From Planctomycetota bacterium (GTDB lineage Bacteria > Planctomycetota > Phycisphaerae > Phycisphaerales > SM1A02), in assembly GCA_022566535.1 (NCBI GenBank), contig JADFIR010000013.1, positions 1 to 64,000 on the forward strand: 64,000 nucleotides of DNA, in the 5' to 3' direction. The translations under genes and the position numbers were made by a program. This document shows, one piece after another, positions 8,223 to 16,740 of the stretch (position 1 is the first letter of the stretch; every line of letters starts with the position of its first letter). The notes beneath the pieces are model-generated. The model did not search any database and was not told the origin of the DNA. It saw only the letters and a program-made list of their open reading frames with translations.

Positions 8223-8555
8223 CGGCCCCAGACGGCCGATGCGGGGGTCAGCCACCCGCTGGGGCACGTCTGCCTGTTCATTGTTTCGACTAAATATCAT
8301 TTGCCCACTGCCCGATGGCGATGTAGGGTATTGACTGGAACACCCGACGGCCGCACGGAACCGGCCGTCCGCCTGCGACGTTGGAGCCTGGACGCTGATG
8401 CGACGCCAGCACAAATTGACTCGGCACGGGACTGCGTAGCTGCATGCCTTCCGACGTCGCCGACCCAACACAGACAACGACTCAGCAATGCCGCCGCCTT
8501 CGGCTTGGCGCCGGTTCTGATGTCATCATGGCAAGCCGAATAGAGGAGTCACACC
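8223..8555 (+). other. thrS-infC intergenic region with a strong hairpin
   Basis: No convincing gene is seen in these 333 bases. A perfect 8-bp stem (GACGGCCG 8346-8353 with CGGCCGTC 8362-8369) has no following T-run and is not an obvious terminator. TTGCCC (8301-8306) and TAGGGT (8324-8329), 17 bp apart, are a weak promoter candidate for infC. A 19-codon frame at 8528-8587 overlaps the infC start in another frame and has no distinctive composition. Confidence 0.4.
8543..8548 (+). promoter_or_regulatory. Shine-Dalgarno GAGGAG that sets the infC start
   Basis: GAGGAG lies seven bases before the ATC at 8556. An in-frame TAG at 8541-8543 excludes any start further upstream, so this site decides the initiation codon. 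Confidence 0.75.
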
Positions 8556-9227
8556 ATCGCCCGGAGACGATTATTCCGCCCCTATGAGAGGACCCCCAGG
8601 GGCCCCCGCGTCAACGAACGAATCCGCGTCAGCCCGCTTCGGTTGATCGATGAGAACGACGAGATGGTCGGCGTTGTGGAGCTCGAGGATGCCCTTCGCC
8701 AGGCCAGGGAAGCAGGGCTCGATCTCGTGGAGATCTCCAGCACCGCAACTCCCCCGGTCGTTCGGATCATGGACTTCGGTAAGTGGAAGTATGAACAGTC
8801 CAAGAAGGACAAGGCGAGCAAAGCCAAGTCTAAGACCACCGATCTGAAGGAGGTCCGGCTGGGGCGATCCATGAAGATCGACCCTCACGATATCGGTATC
8901 CGCCTGGACCAGGCTCGCCGCTTTCTGATTGAAGGCCACAAGGTGCAGATCGTGCAGAACTTCCGGGGACGCGAGATGCTCCACAGAGAGCGAGGCCATC
9001 AACGAATGCAGGAGATCACGGACAAGCTTGCTGATGTCGCGAAGGTCGAGGTTCCGCCTCGACAGCTCGGCCGGCGTATGACCATGATCTTCGCACCCGA
9101 TCGCGCGAAGATCGATCAACTCAAGCGAAATCAGGCCGCCTTGGACGCAAGCCCTAAGAGCGACTCGGCCGAGACAGCCACCGCCGAGACCTCTCAGCCA
9201 GAGCACCTCCATGCCAAGAACGCCTGA
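8556..9227 (+). CDS. infC: translation initiation factor IF-3 with ATC start codon
   Basis: IF-3 binds the 30S subunit, prevents premature 50S joining and checks the initiation codon. The reading frame from ATC 8556 gives 223 residues beginning IARRRLFRPYERTPRGPRVN, then ERIRVSPLRLIDENDEMVGV, a normal IF-3 N-terminus. The N-domain is followed by the lysine-rich linker (KKDKASKAKSKTTDLKEVRL) and the C-domain (RRFLIEGHKVQIVQNFRGRE, QLGRRMTMIFAP). Starting at the internal TTG 8643 would delete the conserved N-terminal arm. The in-frame stop at 8541 and the Shine-Dalgarno GAGGAG support ATC as the start. AUU or AUC starts in infC are known to allow autorepression by IF-3. rpmI and rplT, the usual downstream partners, are absent. 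Confidence 0.93.
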   Translation: MARRRLFRPYERTPRGPRVNERIRVSPLRLIDENDEMVGVVELEDALRQAREAGLDLVEISSTATPPVVRIMDFGKWKYEQSKKDKASKAKSKTTDLKEVRLGRSMKIDPHDIGIRLDQARRFLIEGHKVQIVQNFRGREMLHRERGHQRMQEITDKLADVAKVEVPPRQLGRRMTMIFAPDRAKIDQLKRNQAALDASPKSDSAETATAETSQPEHLHAKNA

Positions 9228-9466
9228 GGTCCACTTGCCGCCAGTTCCTTTCACATGGCCGCAAATCTTCGGCCTATACTGATCCGGCGTCCCTCTGGAC
9301 GCGAGTTCAGAGGCAGAAAACCCGCAGTTGTTTGCGGAACATTGACAATCCTCGCCGGTCTATTCCGATAGAAGTTACACAGCGGTAAGGCCCCCAGCCG
9401 GGATCACGCGCCTCGCCGCCGACTGCCGTTTCCCGCGGCAAGATCACCGAGCCCAGGGGCCGAACG
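9228..9466 (+). other. intergenic region with alternative hairpins and a promoter candidate
   Basis: No gene is seen in these 239 bases. GCGTCC/GGACGC (9287-9292 with 9297-9302) and CCTCTG/CAGAGG (9292-9297 with 9308-9313) are mutually exclusive 6-bp pairings. CCGCA/TGCGG (9322-9326 with 9333-9337) follows. TTGACA at 9342-9347 is a perfect -35, but the -10 choice is unclear (TATTCC at 9361 gives only a 13-bp spacer; GATAGA at 9367 gives 19 bp). It may serve the downstream phosphoesterase gene. Confidence 0.35.
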
Positions 9467-10234
9467 ATGCGCCGCTACGCCGTCATTTCCGACATTCACG
9501 GGAACCTCCATGCCCTGGAGGCGGTGCTGGCCGAAATCGCCCGAATGGGGATTTCCAAGATCATCTGCCTCGGTGATGTCGTCGGCTACGGGCCGTTCCC
9601 CGATCGCTGCATCGACCTGGTGGTCAAGTGCTGCTCGACGGCCATTCGCGGTAACCACGATGACGCGGTGATCAACCCCCAGCTCGAAGAGGAATTTAAC
9701 GGGCCGGCGAAGGAGGCGATCACCTGGTCTCGCGGGGTGCTGGGGCCGCTGCATCTGGACGCTCTGTGCCGGCTGCGGGAGATTGAACATCCCCATGAGT
9801 CGGTGATGTGTGTCCACGATTGCCCGGTCGCAACCGCGACCGATTATGTCTACGATACGCACATCGCCGCGATTGCCTTCGGCGGGGTCAACACGCCCAT
9901 CTGCCTGCTCGGGCACACGCATGTTCCCATGGTCTTTGAGGCCCCCCCGGCCAATGATTCCAAGGGGGAGCTAACCGCACGCGACGTGGTTGCGTATGTG
10001 ACGCCGGACGGTGAACCGATCGCGCTTGCTCAGGATCGGCGGTACATCTGCAACCCCGGCTCCGTCGGCCAACCGCGCGATGCCGACCCGCGCGCAAGCT
10101 TCGCGGTGCTCGATCTTGACCAGCGCACGTTCACGGTTCATCGCACCGACTACGACATCGACGCGGCGCAGCTGGCCACGCAGCAGGCCGGCCTGCCCAC
10201 GGTGCTCGCCGACCGCCTAGCCATCGGCGCGTGA
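9467..10234 (+). CDS. calcineurin-like metallophosphoesterase (YfcE/MJ0936 type)
   Basis: The 255-residue protein has the dinuclear-metal phosphoesterase motifs in order: SDIHGN (D9, H11), GDVVGYGP (D37), RGNHDD (N63, H64) and LLGHTHVP, with a conserved NPGSVGQPRD near residue 190. These place it in the MJ0936/YfcE-like branch, whose members hydrolyse phosphodiesters or similar phosphoesters; the natural substrate is unknown. It is cytoplasmic, with no signal peptide. The ATG at 9467 gives the usual short N-terminus before strand 1. It stands alone, converging with the MATE gene. Confidence 0.88.
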   Translation: MRRYAVISDIHGNLHALEAVLAEIARMGISKIICLGDVVGYGPFPDRCIDLVVKCCSTAIRGNHDDAVINPQLEEEFNGPAKEAITWSRGVLGPLHLDALCRLREIEHPHESVMCVHDCPVATATDYVYDTHIAAIAFGGVNTPICLLGHTHVPMVFEAPPANDSKGELTARDVVAYVTPDGEPIALAQDRRYICNPGSVGQPRDADPRASFAVLDLDQRTFTVHRTDYDIDAAQLATQQAGLPTVLADRLAIGA

Positions 10235-10335
10235 GCCCGTCTCCGTCCCCTCCTCCATGTAAAGAAGCGACCGGTGGTCGCAGTCCAACGGCATGCGGGC
10301 GTCCACCGGGCCGAGACGGCCCGGCTCGCGATGCA

Positions 10336-10363
10336 GCCCCCGGGCAGAGCCCGGGGCTATAGG
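10336..10363. repeat. GC hairpin with GGCTAT tail, dispersed family copy 1
   Basis: CCCCGGGC (10338-10345) pairs with GCCCGGGG (10349-10356) around loop AGA, followed by CTATAGG. The same CGGCAGAGCC-GGGGCTAT design recurs at 20605-20660 and 20693-20748. It lies between convergent gene ends, so it may also terminate transcription. Confidence 0.7.
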
Positions 10364-10374
10364 AAGGCTGATCG

Positions 10375-11913
10375 CTACACCTTGATCCGCTTCCAGCCGC
10401 CGTGGAAGAAGCGGGCTGAGAACAACGCCGCACGCACGGCGAACTCGCCACACAGACCGATCCATACGCCCTTGAGGCCGTAGCCCAGCGTCACGCCGAA
10501 CAGATACGCCGCAGGCAGGCGCACGCCGTAGCTGGAGACGGTCGTGATGATGAACGTCCAGGTGGTGTCGCCCACGCCGCGCAGCCCCTGGCGCAACACC
10601 ATGGTGATCGCGAAGAAGACCTGCATCACGCCGCAGATCAGAAGCAGGGTGGGCGCATTCTCACGGTGAATCTCCTGCTCACTGACAACGCGCGTGAGCC
10701 ACCCACCAGCGAAGATAAACAGCACCCCCACCAGCCCCATGACGAGCATGGCCAGGCCGGTGCAGGCCAGGATTGCGCGCTGGGCCATGTGCGGGTTCTT
10801 CGCGCCGAGGTACTGTCCGGCCAGAGCCCCGGCGGCGGTGCCGATGGCAAAGCCGGGCATGAAGCTGAACGCCTCCCACTGGATGGCGATGATGTGGGCG
10901 CCCTGAAGGCCTTCGCCGTTGGCCGCAGTCACCGCAATCTGGCCGATGAACATCAGCACGAAGATGTTCACCGCCCACATTGAGATCCCTTCACAGAAGT
11001 TCGGGACGCCGATGCGGACGATGCGCTTGATCACCGGTGGATCCAACACCAGCTCGGCCGCGTCGAGTCGCATGTCCTTTACACCAACCAGCAGTACCCA
11101 GAGCGTCAATACGGCGCCTAGGCCGTAGCTGACGGCTGTGCCGACGGCGATCCCGATGACGTGAAGATCGAAGCCGAACGGGTTCTCGAAGAGAAACTGG
11201 CCGAAGCGGAGGTCGGCGCCAGAGAGCGCCCAGGAAAAGAGGATGTTGAGCACGTTGACCGCAATGGCGATGGCGGAAGGCTTGGTGGTTTCGCCCGCCC
11301 CGTGCAGGCACATCGCGCCGACCATCATGATGCCGGTCAGCGGCATGGCATACGCGAGTATTCGGATGTACTGGGTGCAAAACCGCGCGGCATCGGGCGA
11401 CAATTTGCACATCGCCCCCAGCGGCGGACCCGCCAACCAGAGACCAACCCCAACTAGGGCGCCCCAAAACACAGAGAGCGTCATCGCCTGCCCCAGCGCG
11501 CGGCGGCTTTGGCGCAACTCGCCGGCCCCGATAGCCCGGGCGATCAACGCCTGGCCCCCTATCCCCAGACCCGTCATGGCGATCCCGATGAACCACCCGA
11601 CATAGGCGCCGATGCCGAGCCCATCCAGAGCAGCCACGACGATCTGGTCGGGCAGACCTCCGGCCATGATCTTGTCGGCCAGCCCCACGCATGCGGCCAT
11701 CGTCTGTTGGAGCAGCACTGGCAGTGCGAGAATCCAGATCGCCGCCCACATCGACTTGCCCGCGAGCTTCCCGGAGCGGATCTCACCCTCGCTGGTGATA
11801 AGCGCTTCAGTTCCGCCGACGGCGATCGCCCCCACCGGCGGATCATCCGGCTCGACCGCGGACGAGGTCTCAACATGAGATTCAACGTCGGTGTTGGGCG
11901 GGCGCGCACTCAA
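10375..11913 (-). CDS. MATE family efflux transporter
   Basis: MATE transporters are 12-helix inner-membrane proteins that export cationic drugs or metabolites using a Na+ or H+ gradient. The 512-residue sequence shows two related six-helix halves: the first begins WAAIWILALPVLLQQTMAAC and the second IKRIVRIGVPNFCEGISMW. Characteristic segments include LADKIMAGGLPDQIVVAAL, the G-rich MTGLGIGGQALIARAIGAGE and GTAAGALAGQYLGAKNPHMA. The frame opens with TTG at 11911-11913 and has a hydrophilic N-terminal stretch of about 54 residues; the Met at residue 55 starts the first helix, so the true start is uncertain. The substrate cannot be inferred. Confidence 0.9.
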   Translation of the reverse strand: MSARPPNTDVESHVETSSAVEPDDPPVGAIAVGGTEALITSEGEIRSGKLAGKSMWAAIWILALPVLLQQTMAACVGLADKIMAGGLPDQIVVAALDGLGIGAYVGWFIGIAMTGLGIGGQALIARAIGAGELRQSRRALGQAMTLSVFWGALVGVGLWLAGPPLGAMCKLSPDAARFCTQYIRILAYAMPLTGIMMVGAMCLHGAGETTKPSAIAIAVNVLNILFSWALSGADLRFGQFLFENPFGFDLHVIGIAVGTAVSYGLGAVLTLWVLLVGVKDMRLDAAELVLDPPVIKRIVRIGVPNFCEGISMWAVNIFVLMFIGQIAVTAANGEGLQGAHIIAIQWEAFSFMPGFAIGTAAGALAGQYLGAKNPHMAQRAILACTGLAMLVMGLVGVLFIFAGGWLTRVVSEQEIHRENAPTLLLICGVMQVFFAITMVLRQGLRGVGDTTWTFIITTVSSYGVRLPAAYLFGVTLGYGLKGVWIGLCGEFAVRAALFSARFFHGGWKRIKV

Positions 11914-11966
11914 ACGTGGGCGATTGTAGCAACCGGCTCACCGCCCACCGCGCGAAGCGCATCCAA

Positions 11967-12944
11967 TCAGATATCAACCAGCACCTTGAGCATCCCCGGT
12001 CGGCTTGCCGCCTGCAGAAGGGCCGGCCCGTCGTTGAGGCTCATGCGTTTGCCGATGAGGCTTACCACGTCGATCTCACCGCGAGCGAGCATGGACACGG
12101 CCTCCCCGATCGGCCCGGACCGTGAGCCGAGCAGGGAAAGCTCTTTCATCACGACCGTCGTGAGGTCGGTCTGGGCTGCCGAATTCGGCTGGCAAGCGAA
12201 CATGGTCTTGAGCACAATCGTGCCGCGGGGCCGCACCAGTTGCATCGCCAGCTCCAGCCCGGTAGGTGAGCCGGTGCAATCCACCACGATATCCTGGTCC
12301 GCGCGCCGGCCGATGTCGTCCACATGGCGGTGCTTAATCTGCCACTTCTCGCACAGCGCCAGGTTCTCGGAGTACCGGCCGATCAATCGAACGGAGGCGT
12401 TGAGCCTGGCCATCACCTGGACCATGAGCAACCCCAATGCTCCGTCGCCGAGCACGGTGATGTACGGCTTGCCCTCGATGGTGAGCTGCCGAGCCGCCTG
12501 GATTGCCGAAGCCAGGGACTCGACGAACACCGCCTGATCATTATCAATCGAATCGGGCACCACCACCAGGTTGTTCACGGGCAGCACGAACCAATCAGCC
12601 AGGCATCCGTCACGCCCCTGCATGCCGAGCACCGTTCGTTGCCGGCAGTGACTTCTCAAGCCCGCCTGACACATGTCACAACGACCACACACGGCCTCCA
12701 CCGAGCCGACGATGCGTGTGCCGACGAGATCGGCCCCGATCTCGCCGTTGATCACCTCCACGACACCTGCGAACTCGTGACCCAGCGTGCCCGAGAACTC
12801 CAACAGTCCCCTGCACAGCTCAATGTCAATGGCGCTGACGGCGGCCTTAGCGGTGCGAACAAGCGCCTCGCCGGGTTGCGGCTGAGGCTGCGGATGATTG
12901 GTGACAAGTGCCGGGGCAGCGCCGTCAAAGCGCAGCGCCCGCAT
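11967..12944 (-). CDS. zinc-type alcohol dehydrogenase-like (MDR) oxidoreductase lacking one catalytic Cys
   Basis: This 325-residue medium-chain dehydrogenase has the GroES-like N-domain (LGHEFAGVVEV), the four-cysteine structural-zinc lobe CGRCDMCQAGLRSHC, and a Rossmann fold with VLGDGALGLLMVQVMA. It should oxidise or reduce a polyol or similar substrate with NAD(P). The position that normally provides the first catalytic zinc ligand (GICxTD) reads AVSAIDIEL, with Ser in place of Cys; the GHE ligands and VESLA region are present. The ATG at 12944 (MRALRFDG) is typical of the family and was preferred to the ATG at 13007, which would overlap the upstream HEAT gene. The two genes are likely co-transcribed. 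Confidence 0.82.
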   Translation of the reverse strand: MRALRFDGAAPALVTNHPQPQPQPGEALVRTAKAAVSAIDIELCRGLLEFSGTLGHEFAGVVEVINGEIGADLVGTRIVGSVEAVCGRCDMCQAGLRSHCRQRTVLGMQGRDGCLADWFVLPVNNLVVVPDSIDNDQAVFVESLASAIQAARQLTIEGKPYITVLGDGALGLLMVQVMARLNASVRLIGRYSENLALCEKWQIKHRHVDDIGRRADQDIVVDCTGSPTGLELAMQLVRPRGTIVLKTMFACQPNSAAQTDLTTVVMKELSLLGSRSGPIGEAVSMLARGEIDVVSLIGKRMSLNDGPALLQAASRPGMLKVLVDI

Positions 12945-12990
12945 GAACCCCGATGCTGTCGGGGCGGTCGACTCTCGCTGCCGCGACGTG

Positions 12991-13860
12991 TCAGCCGCCT
13001 GTTTCATCTGCTGGGGCTTCGTCGCTGTCCGGATAGGTCTTGCGTCGCGAGACAGGCCGGAGACCGGCCGGTGGACCCGGTTGCTCAAAGGTCGTGGTTG
13101 ACCAGAAGGCCAGCTTCTCCAGCCATGTCTGCCGACGCTGGTAGGTTGGATACAGGTACTCTTGTTGGCGAGCGAACGGCTGCTCGACGGCGTTGTACCA
13201 CCGCAGCCACGCTCGCGGATCGAGCCGAAAATCCTCTCCGGTCAGCATCACCAGTGATTGTTGAGCGGCCAGATTGACCGACAGCTCCACCGCATCCAGC
13301 GCCCCAATGAGGCCCTGAAAGACACGATCCTGAGGATACTGTCCAAGCGCCACAGCGGTGGCGACACGGATGTCGGGCTGCTCGCCTTCGTCACCCAGCG
13401 TTTGCAGCAGAGGCGAGACAACAGTCGGGTTGTGGATCCGCTGAAGGGCTTTGGCCGCCTCCCATCGAACCTGAAGCTCCTGCTCATCGCCAAGGGCGCC
13501 AGCAATGCGCGGAGCGTCCTCAGGCCCGCCATAGCGACCCAGCGCGCCTATCGACGCCGCCTTGACCAGCGGATCACGCTCGTTCTCGACCCGGTCGCGA
13601 TACATGGCTAGATATGCGTCCGCACCACCGAACGGGGAATTGGCGATCAACACCGTGCCGCGGCGCCGATTGTCCGGGTCGTGTGGATCCACCATCAGCC
13701 TGACCGCCTTGTCAGGGTTAACCGGCATTATCGACTCGCCCAGCGCGCTGAGATCCTGCCCCATCGAACTACAGCCGATGACCGCGCCCGCGGCCAAGCC
13801 GCCCAAGCCACCCCATCCGCACCTCCTGGTAACGCTATGCAATGTCCGCATGTCACTCAT
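12991..13860 (-). CDS. HEAT-repeat lipoprotein
   Basis: The 289-residue protein has an N-terminal lipoprotein signal with lipobox VIGC (Cys30), so it should be anchored to a membrane facing the periplasm. The centre (about residues 90-215) is built of helical HEAT/armadillo-like repeats: DPLVKAASIGALGRYGGPED, QVRWEAAKALQRIHNP, DIRVATAVALGQYPQDRV and SVNLAAQQSLVMLTGED. The C-terminal tail is rich in Arg, Pro and Asp. Such proteins are protein-binding scaffolds; no specific role is recognisable. Starts at 13860 or 13851 are both possible. A TACACT -10-like hexamer lies on the minus strand at 13895-13890. Confidence 0.8.
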   Translation of the reverse strand: MSDMRTLHSVTRRCGWGGLGGLAAGAVIGCSSMGQDLSALGESIMPVNPDKAVRLMVDPHDPDNRRRGTVLIANSPFGGADAYLAMYRDRVENERDPLVKAASIGALGRYGGPEDAPRIAGALGDEQELQVRWEAAKALQRIHNPTVVSPLLQTLGDEGEQPDIRVATAVALGQYPQDRVFQGLIGALDAVELSVNLAAQQSLVMLTGEDFRLDPRAWLRWYNAVEQPFARQQEYLYPTYQRRQTWLEKLAFWSTTTFEQPGPPAGLRPVSRRKTYPDSDEAPADETGG

Positions 13861-14034
13861 GGATGGCGTCTGCCCACATTGGAACCGGTAGTGTAGAGGA
13901 TCGGCATACCTACCGCGAACGCGCCAGCTGATGGGGAAGTGACCCGCGTCAGGGTCGGCATACCCTCCATCTCATCAACTCGGCGAAGGAGAATCAATCC
14001 CCCCTGCCAGGGCTCTATCGGTCCTGTACCGTAT

Positions 14035-14063
14035 CCGACAGCACCGTAGCGGGGTTGTATAGT
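14035..14063 (+). promoter_or_regulatory. candidate promoter of the MBL-fold hydrolase gene
   Basis: CCGACA (14035-14040, 4/6) and TATAGT (14058-14063, 5/6) are separated by 17 bp, predicting a start near 14070, 14 bases before the ATG at 14084. The rest of the 223-bp gap from 13861 holds no gene that I can support. Confidence 0.5.
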
Positions 14064-14083
14064 TGGAACCGGGAATTGACCGG

Positions 14084-14731
14084 ATGCCCAGTCCCAGAAT
14101 TACAACGTATGTGCTCGGTGAGTTTCAGACCAACTGCTTTGTGGTCACGACACCCGACCAGACTGACTGCTGGCTCGTCGATTGCGGCTTCGAACCCGCG
14201 GCAATGCTCGATGACGTTGTGCGGCGCGGATTGAAGCCGATGGCTCTGTTGCTGACCCATACCCACCCGGACCACATCGCGGGCGTCGATGTGGCGCTGA
14301 CTCGCTTTGGGCGGATACCCGTCTACGTGCATAATGCTGAAGCGGGCCATTGTGCCAATCCGACGCTCAACCTCTCGGCGATGATGGGTATGCCGATCAC
14401 CGTTACCGAACCCGACCATTACCTGGCCCACGGTGACACGCTGGATCTCAACGGCACGACCTGGCGAGTCGTGCATGCCCCCGGCCACAGCCCCGGCGGC
14501 GTGCTCTATGTCCACGACGAGTCAAAGCAAGCGATCGTCGGGGACACGCTATTTGCCGGCTCGATGGGGCGGATCGACTTTCCCAGTTCAGATCCCGACG
14601 CGTTCCGCCACACCATCCACGACGTGCTCATGAGCCTGCCGGACGAGATGACCATTTATCCCGGCCACGGGCCAAGCACCACCATCGGTCAGGAGAGACG
14701 AACCAATCCGTTCGTCATCAACGGGTTCTGA
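14084..14731 (+). CDS. MBL-fold metallo-hydrolase (glyoxalase II-like)
   Basis: The 215-residue protein has the metallo-beta-lactamase fold signature LTHTHPDHIAG (H59, H61, D63, H64), a third-ligand motif VVHAPGHSPGG, the bridging Asp in AIVGDTLFAGSMGR, and a C-terminal IYPGHGPSTTIG. This combination and the length match the YcbL/GloB-like hydroxyacylglutathione hydrolase branch, which cleaves thioesters with two bound metal ions. The exact substrate is not fixed by sequence. The ATG at 14084 was chosen over an upstream TTG because the family begins close to the first strand. The protein is cytoplasmic. Confidence 0.88.
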   Translation: MPSPRITTYVLGEFQTNCFVVTTPDQTDCWLVDCGFEPAAMLDDVVRRGLKPMALLLTHTHPDHIAGVDVALTRFGRIPVYVHNAEAGHCANPTLNLSAMMGMPITVTEPDHYLAHGDTLDLNGTTWRVVHAPGHSPGGVLYVHDESKQAIVGDTLFAGSMGRIDFPSSDPDAFRHTIHDVLMSLPDEMTIYPGHGPSTTIGQERRTNPFVINGF

Positions 14732-14887
14732 TTGGACTTGCCCGAGGCCGGCCCCCGGCCGCTTGGATTCCTACTCGACTTATCCAGACCGCATATCCGC
14801 TCCACTTTCGCAGCGGTTCACCGCCAGCGTACTCAATCGCAGCCACGTTCAGCCGATACCCTCATGTCCGAGGAGAGGGGATCAGCA

Positions 14888-15400
14888 ATGCAATGTCCAC
14901 AATGCTCGTCAACGATGCAAGGGATTGAGTACGAGGGCGTGCCGATCCAGACCTGCGAGTCGTGCGGCGGGGAGTTCATCGGCGGCGCCGAACTCGCGCA
15001 CGTGGTCCGCACCCGCCAGGAGCAATTCGACGTCGAGCTCAAGGACATGCTGGCCCAGCGCAAGCCGATCTTCGGCGTGCCACAGCTCCAGACGAAGCGA
15101 TTGCATTGCTGTCCCGGATGTGGAGAGCCGATGAACGTGCTCAACTACGGCGCCGATAGCGGAATCTACGTCGATAGATGTGAGGGCTGTGATAGCCTCT
15201 GGCTCGATCACGAGGAGCTTGAGAAGATCCAGGCGCTCATGGACCGCAGGACCGATGAGGCGCCGCAACAACTGCAGGCCATCGCTGACAAGCTTGAGCT
15301 TGCTCGGCGGGAGGCCGCCCAGAGCACCACAGACGCATTCGCCGGTTCGCGGTTCGCCTTCGTCAATGCACTGATCAACCGCCTGCTGGACGCCGCCTGA
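14888..15400 (+). CDS. TFIIB-type zinc-finger domain protein
   Basis: The 170-residue protein has two related four-cysteine zinc ribbons: MQCPQCSSTMQG followed by CESCGGEFIGGAELAHV (C3, C6, C23, C26), and CCPGCGEPMNVLNY followed by CEGCDSLWLDHEELEKIQ. This is the zf-TFIIB pattern common in bacterial proteins of unknown role. A helical C-terminus (LQAIADKLELARREAA) follows. ATG 14888 is preceded by the purine-rich AGGAGAGGGG at 14871-14880, which favours it over the ATG at 14864 and over the start of the open frame at 14732. Confidence 0.82.
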   Translation: MQCPQCSSTMQGIEYEGVPIQTCESCGGEFIGGAELAHVVRTRQEQFDVELKDMLAQRKPIFGVPQLQTKRLHCCPGCGEPMNVLNYGADSGIYVDRCEGCDSLWLDHEELEKIQALMDRRTDEAPQQLQAIADKLELARREAAQSTTDAFAGSRFAFVNALINRLLDAA

Positions 15401-15499
15401 AGAGCCTCGATCCACCCCGCGAACCCGGTCTCGACCTCCGTGCCGCTCTCCCAGCCCTTAGACGTGGCGTACAGTCGCGCCTCTTACGACAGGCTGGCG

Positions 15500-16705
15500 T
15501 CATGGCGCCGCTTCGACCGACCACCGTGCCGGTGAAGACGCGTTGGGCATCAAGAGGGCCAGCATCGCCATCGAAGTACCGTAGTTTGCTGAACGAGCGA
15601 AGACGCGATCGTTCCACGATCCGTCATCCAACCGGACCGAGAACAGCAACTCATTGATCCTGCGACGGTACTCGCCACGATCGTGCTCCGGCAGCAGCTC
15701 GACCGCCTGGGCCGCGTAGTAGTGCGCGAAATGAAAGTAGTACGGTGCGATCCCGTATGGCAGGGCGTGCGTCCCCCGCTTCGCCCGACGGTCATCCAGC
15801 CAACGCCAGTGCACCACGAAGGCGTCAATGGCCCCCCGGATACGCTCGATCGTGGAACGACCCGCCAGATAAAGCGTGACCTCGGCCACCAGCATCCGCC
15901 CGACGGAACCCGGCACCGGCATCTTGCTGCTATCTCCTTGATCACCGGCGTACACGAAGGACCCCGTGGGTGTCCTGGCCCTTTGCAGCGCATTGAGGCC
16001 GGCTTCGACGATCTCTGGATCGACCTCGTATCCCTGTTGCGCCGCCTCGAACAGCGCTTGCAGCGACGGCCCGGTCATGAACGGCGCTTGGCGAGCGGGG
16101 TTGTTGAAGCCCGCCGGTCGTGAATAGTTCCAGCCTCCCCGCTCGGGGATCGCCGTAGCCTCCAGGCCATCGATGAAGAACCGAATCGCGTGGCCGATGT
16201 CCTCCTCCAGACCGTCCGGCATGTAGTGGAGCTTGCGCAGCGCGAGCAAATATGTCAGACCGTAGGTGTATCCCCAACCGCGCACGTCATATCGTGCCTC
16301 GAACTGGTGAGCCATCAATGGATGATCGACGCTGTGTACGATGAACTCGGTCGCGCGGCTGACGGCTTGCTGTCGTCGCTCATCGTCGGGGTAGCCCCGA
16401 GCCTGCAGCAACGCCAACGCGGCAATCCCAGACCCACCCACCCGGTAGCCGATCGGGATCTCCCCATGGACGCGATAGACCCCCTCATAGGGCCACTCCG
16501 CCTCGGTCTTCCCCTCCTGCATTTCGATGAGGAGTCTGACGCCCCGCTCGATCGCCTGCGCAATTTCATCCGGGCGCGACGCATCTTCCTGCGACTCCGG
16601 CTGCGTTGGCGCGTGCGCGGTGGGAATAACAACCAAGACACCCAGCGCCAGCCCAGGTAATGCGGTCGTGGTGCACAGCAAGACCAGAGTGCGAATCGTC
16701 CTCAC
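15500..16705 (-). CDS. exported prenyltransferase/squalene-oxidase-like toroid protein
   Basis: The 401-residue protein begins with a signal peptide or anchor (VRTIRTLVLLCTTTALPGLALG...). It continues with alpha/alpha-toroid repeats of the prenyltransferase/squalene cyclase type: GYRVGGSGIAALALLQARGY, RGWGYTYGLTYLLALRKL, GWNYSRPAGFNNPARQAPF, GSFVYAGD and DGSWNDRVF. It lacks an evident DxDD cyclase or zinc-ligand set, so enzymatic activity is doubtful; similar planctomycete proteins are uncharacterised. The GTG at 16705 has a GGGAG Shine-Dalgarno seven bases upstream and was preferred to TTG at 16720. It lies 35 bp downstream of the DUF885 gene in the same direction, so the two probably form an operon. 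Confidence 0.75.
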   Translation of the reverse strand: MRTIRTLVLLCTTTALPGLALGVLVVIPTAHAPTQPESQEDASRPDEIAQAIERGVRLLIEMQEGKTEAEWPYEGVYRVHGEIPIGYRVGGSGIAALALLQARGYPDDERRQQAVSRATEFIVHSVDHPLMAHQFEARYDVRGWGYTYGLTYLLALRKLHYMPDGLEEDIGHAIRFFIDGLEATAIPERGGWNYSRPAGFNNPARQAPFMTGPSLQALFEAAQQGYEVDPEIVEAGLNALQRARTPTGSFVYAGDQGDSSKMPVPGSVGRMLVAEVTLYLAGRSTIERIRGAIDAFVVHWRWLDDRRAKRGTHALPYGIAPYYFHFAHYYAAQAVELLPEHDRGEYRRRINELLFSVRLDDGSWNDRVFARSANYGTSMAMLALLMPNASSPARWSVEAAP

Positions 16706-16740
16706 GAGATACTCCCTCAACGCAGTGCCGGTGGACGCGG

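Noticed and set aside
8301-8543. 80-codon ORF between thrS and infC
   Set aside because: No Shine-Dalgarno, no amino-acid bias suggesting a leader peptide and no domain; it probably arises by chance in GC-rich DNA.
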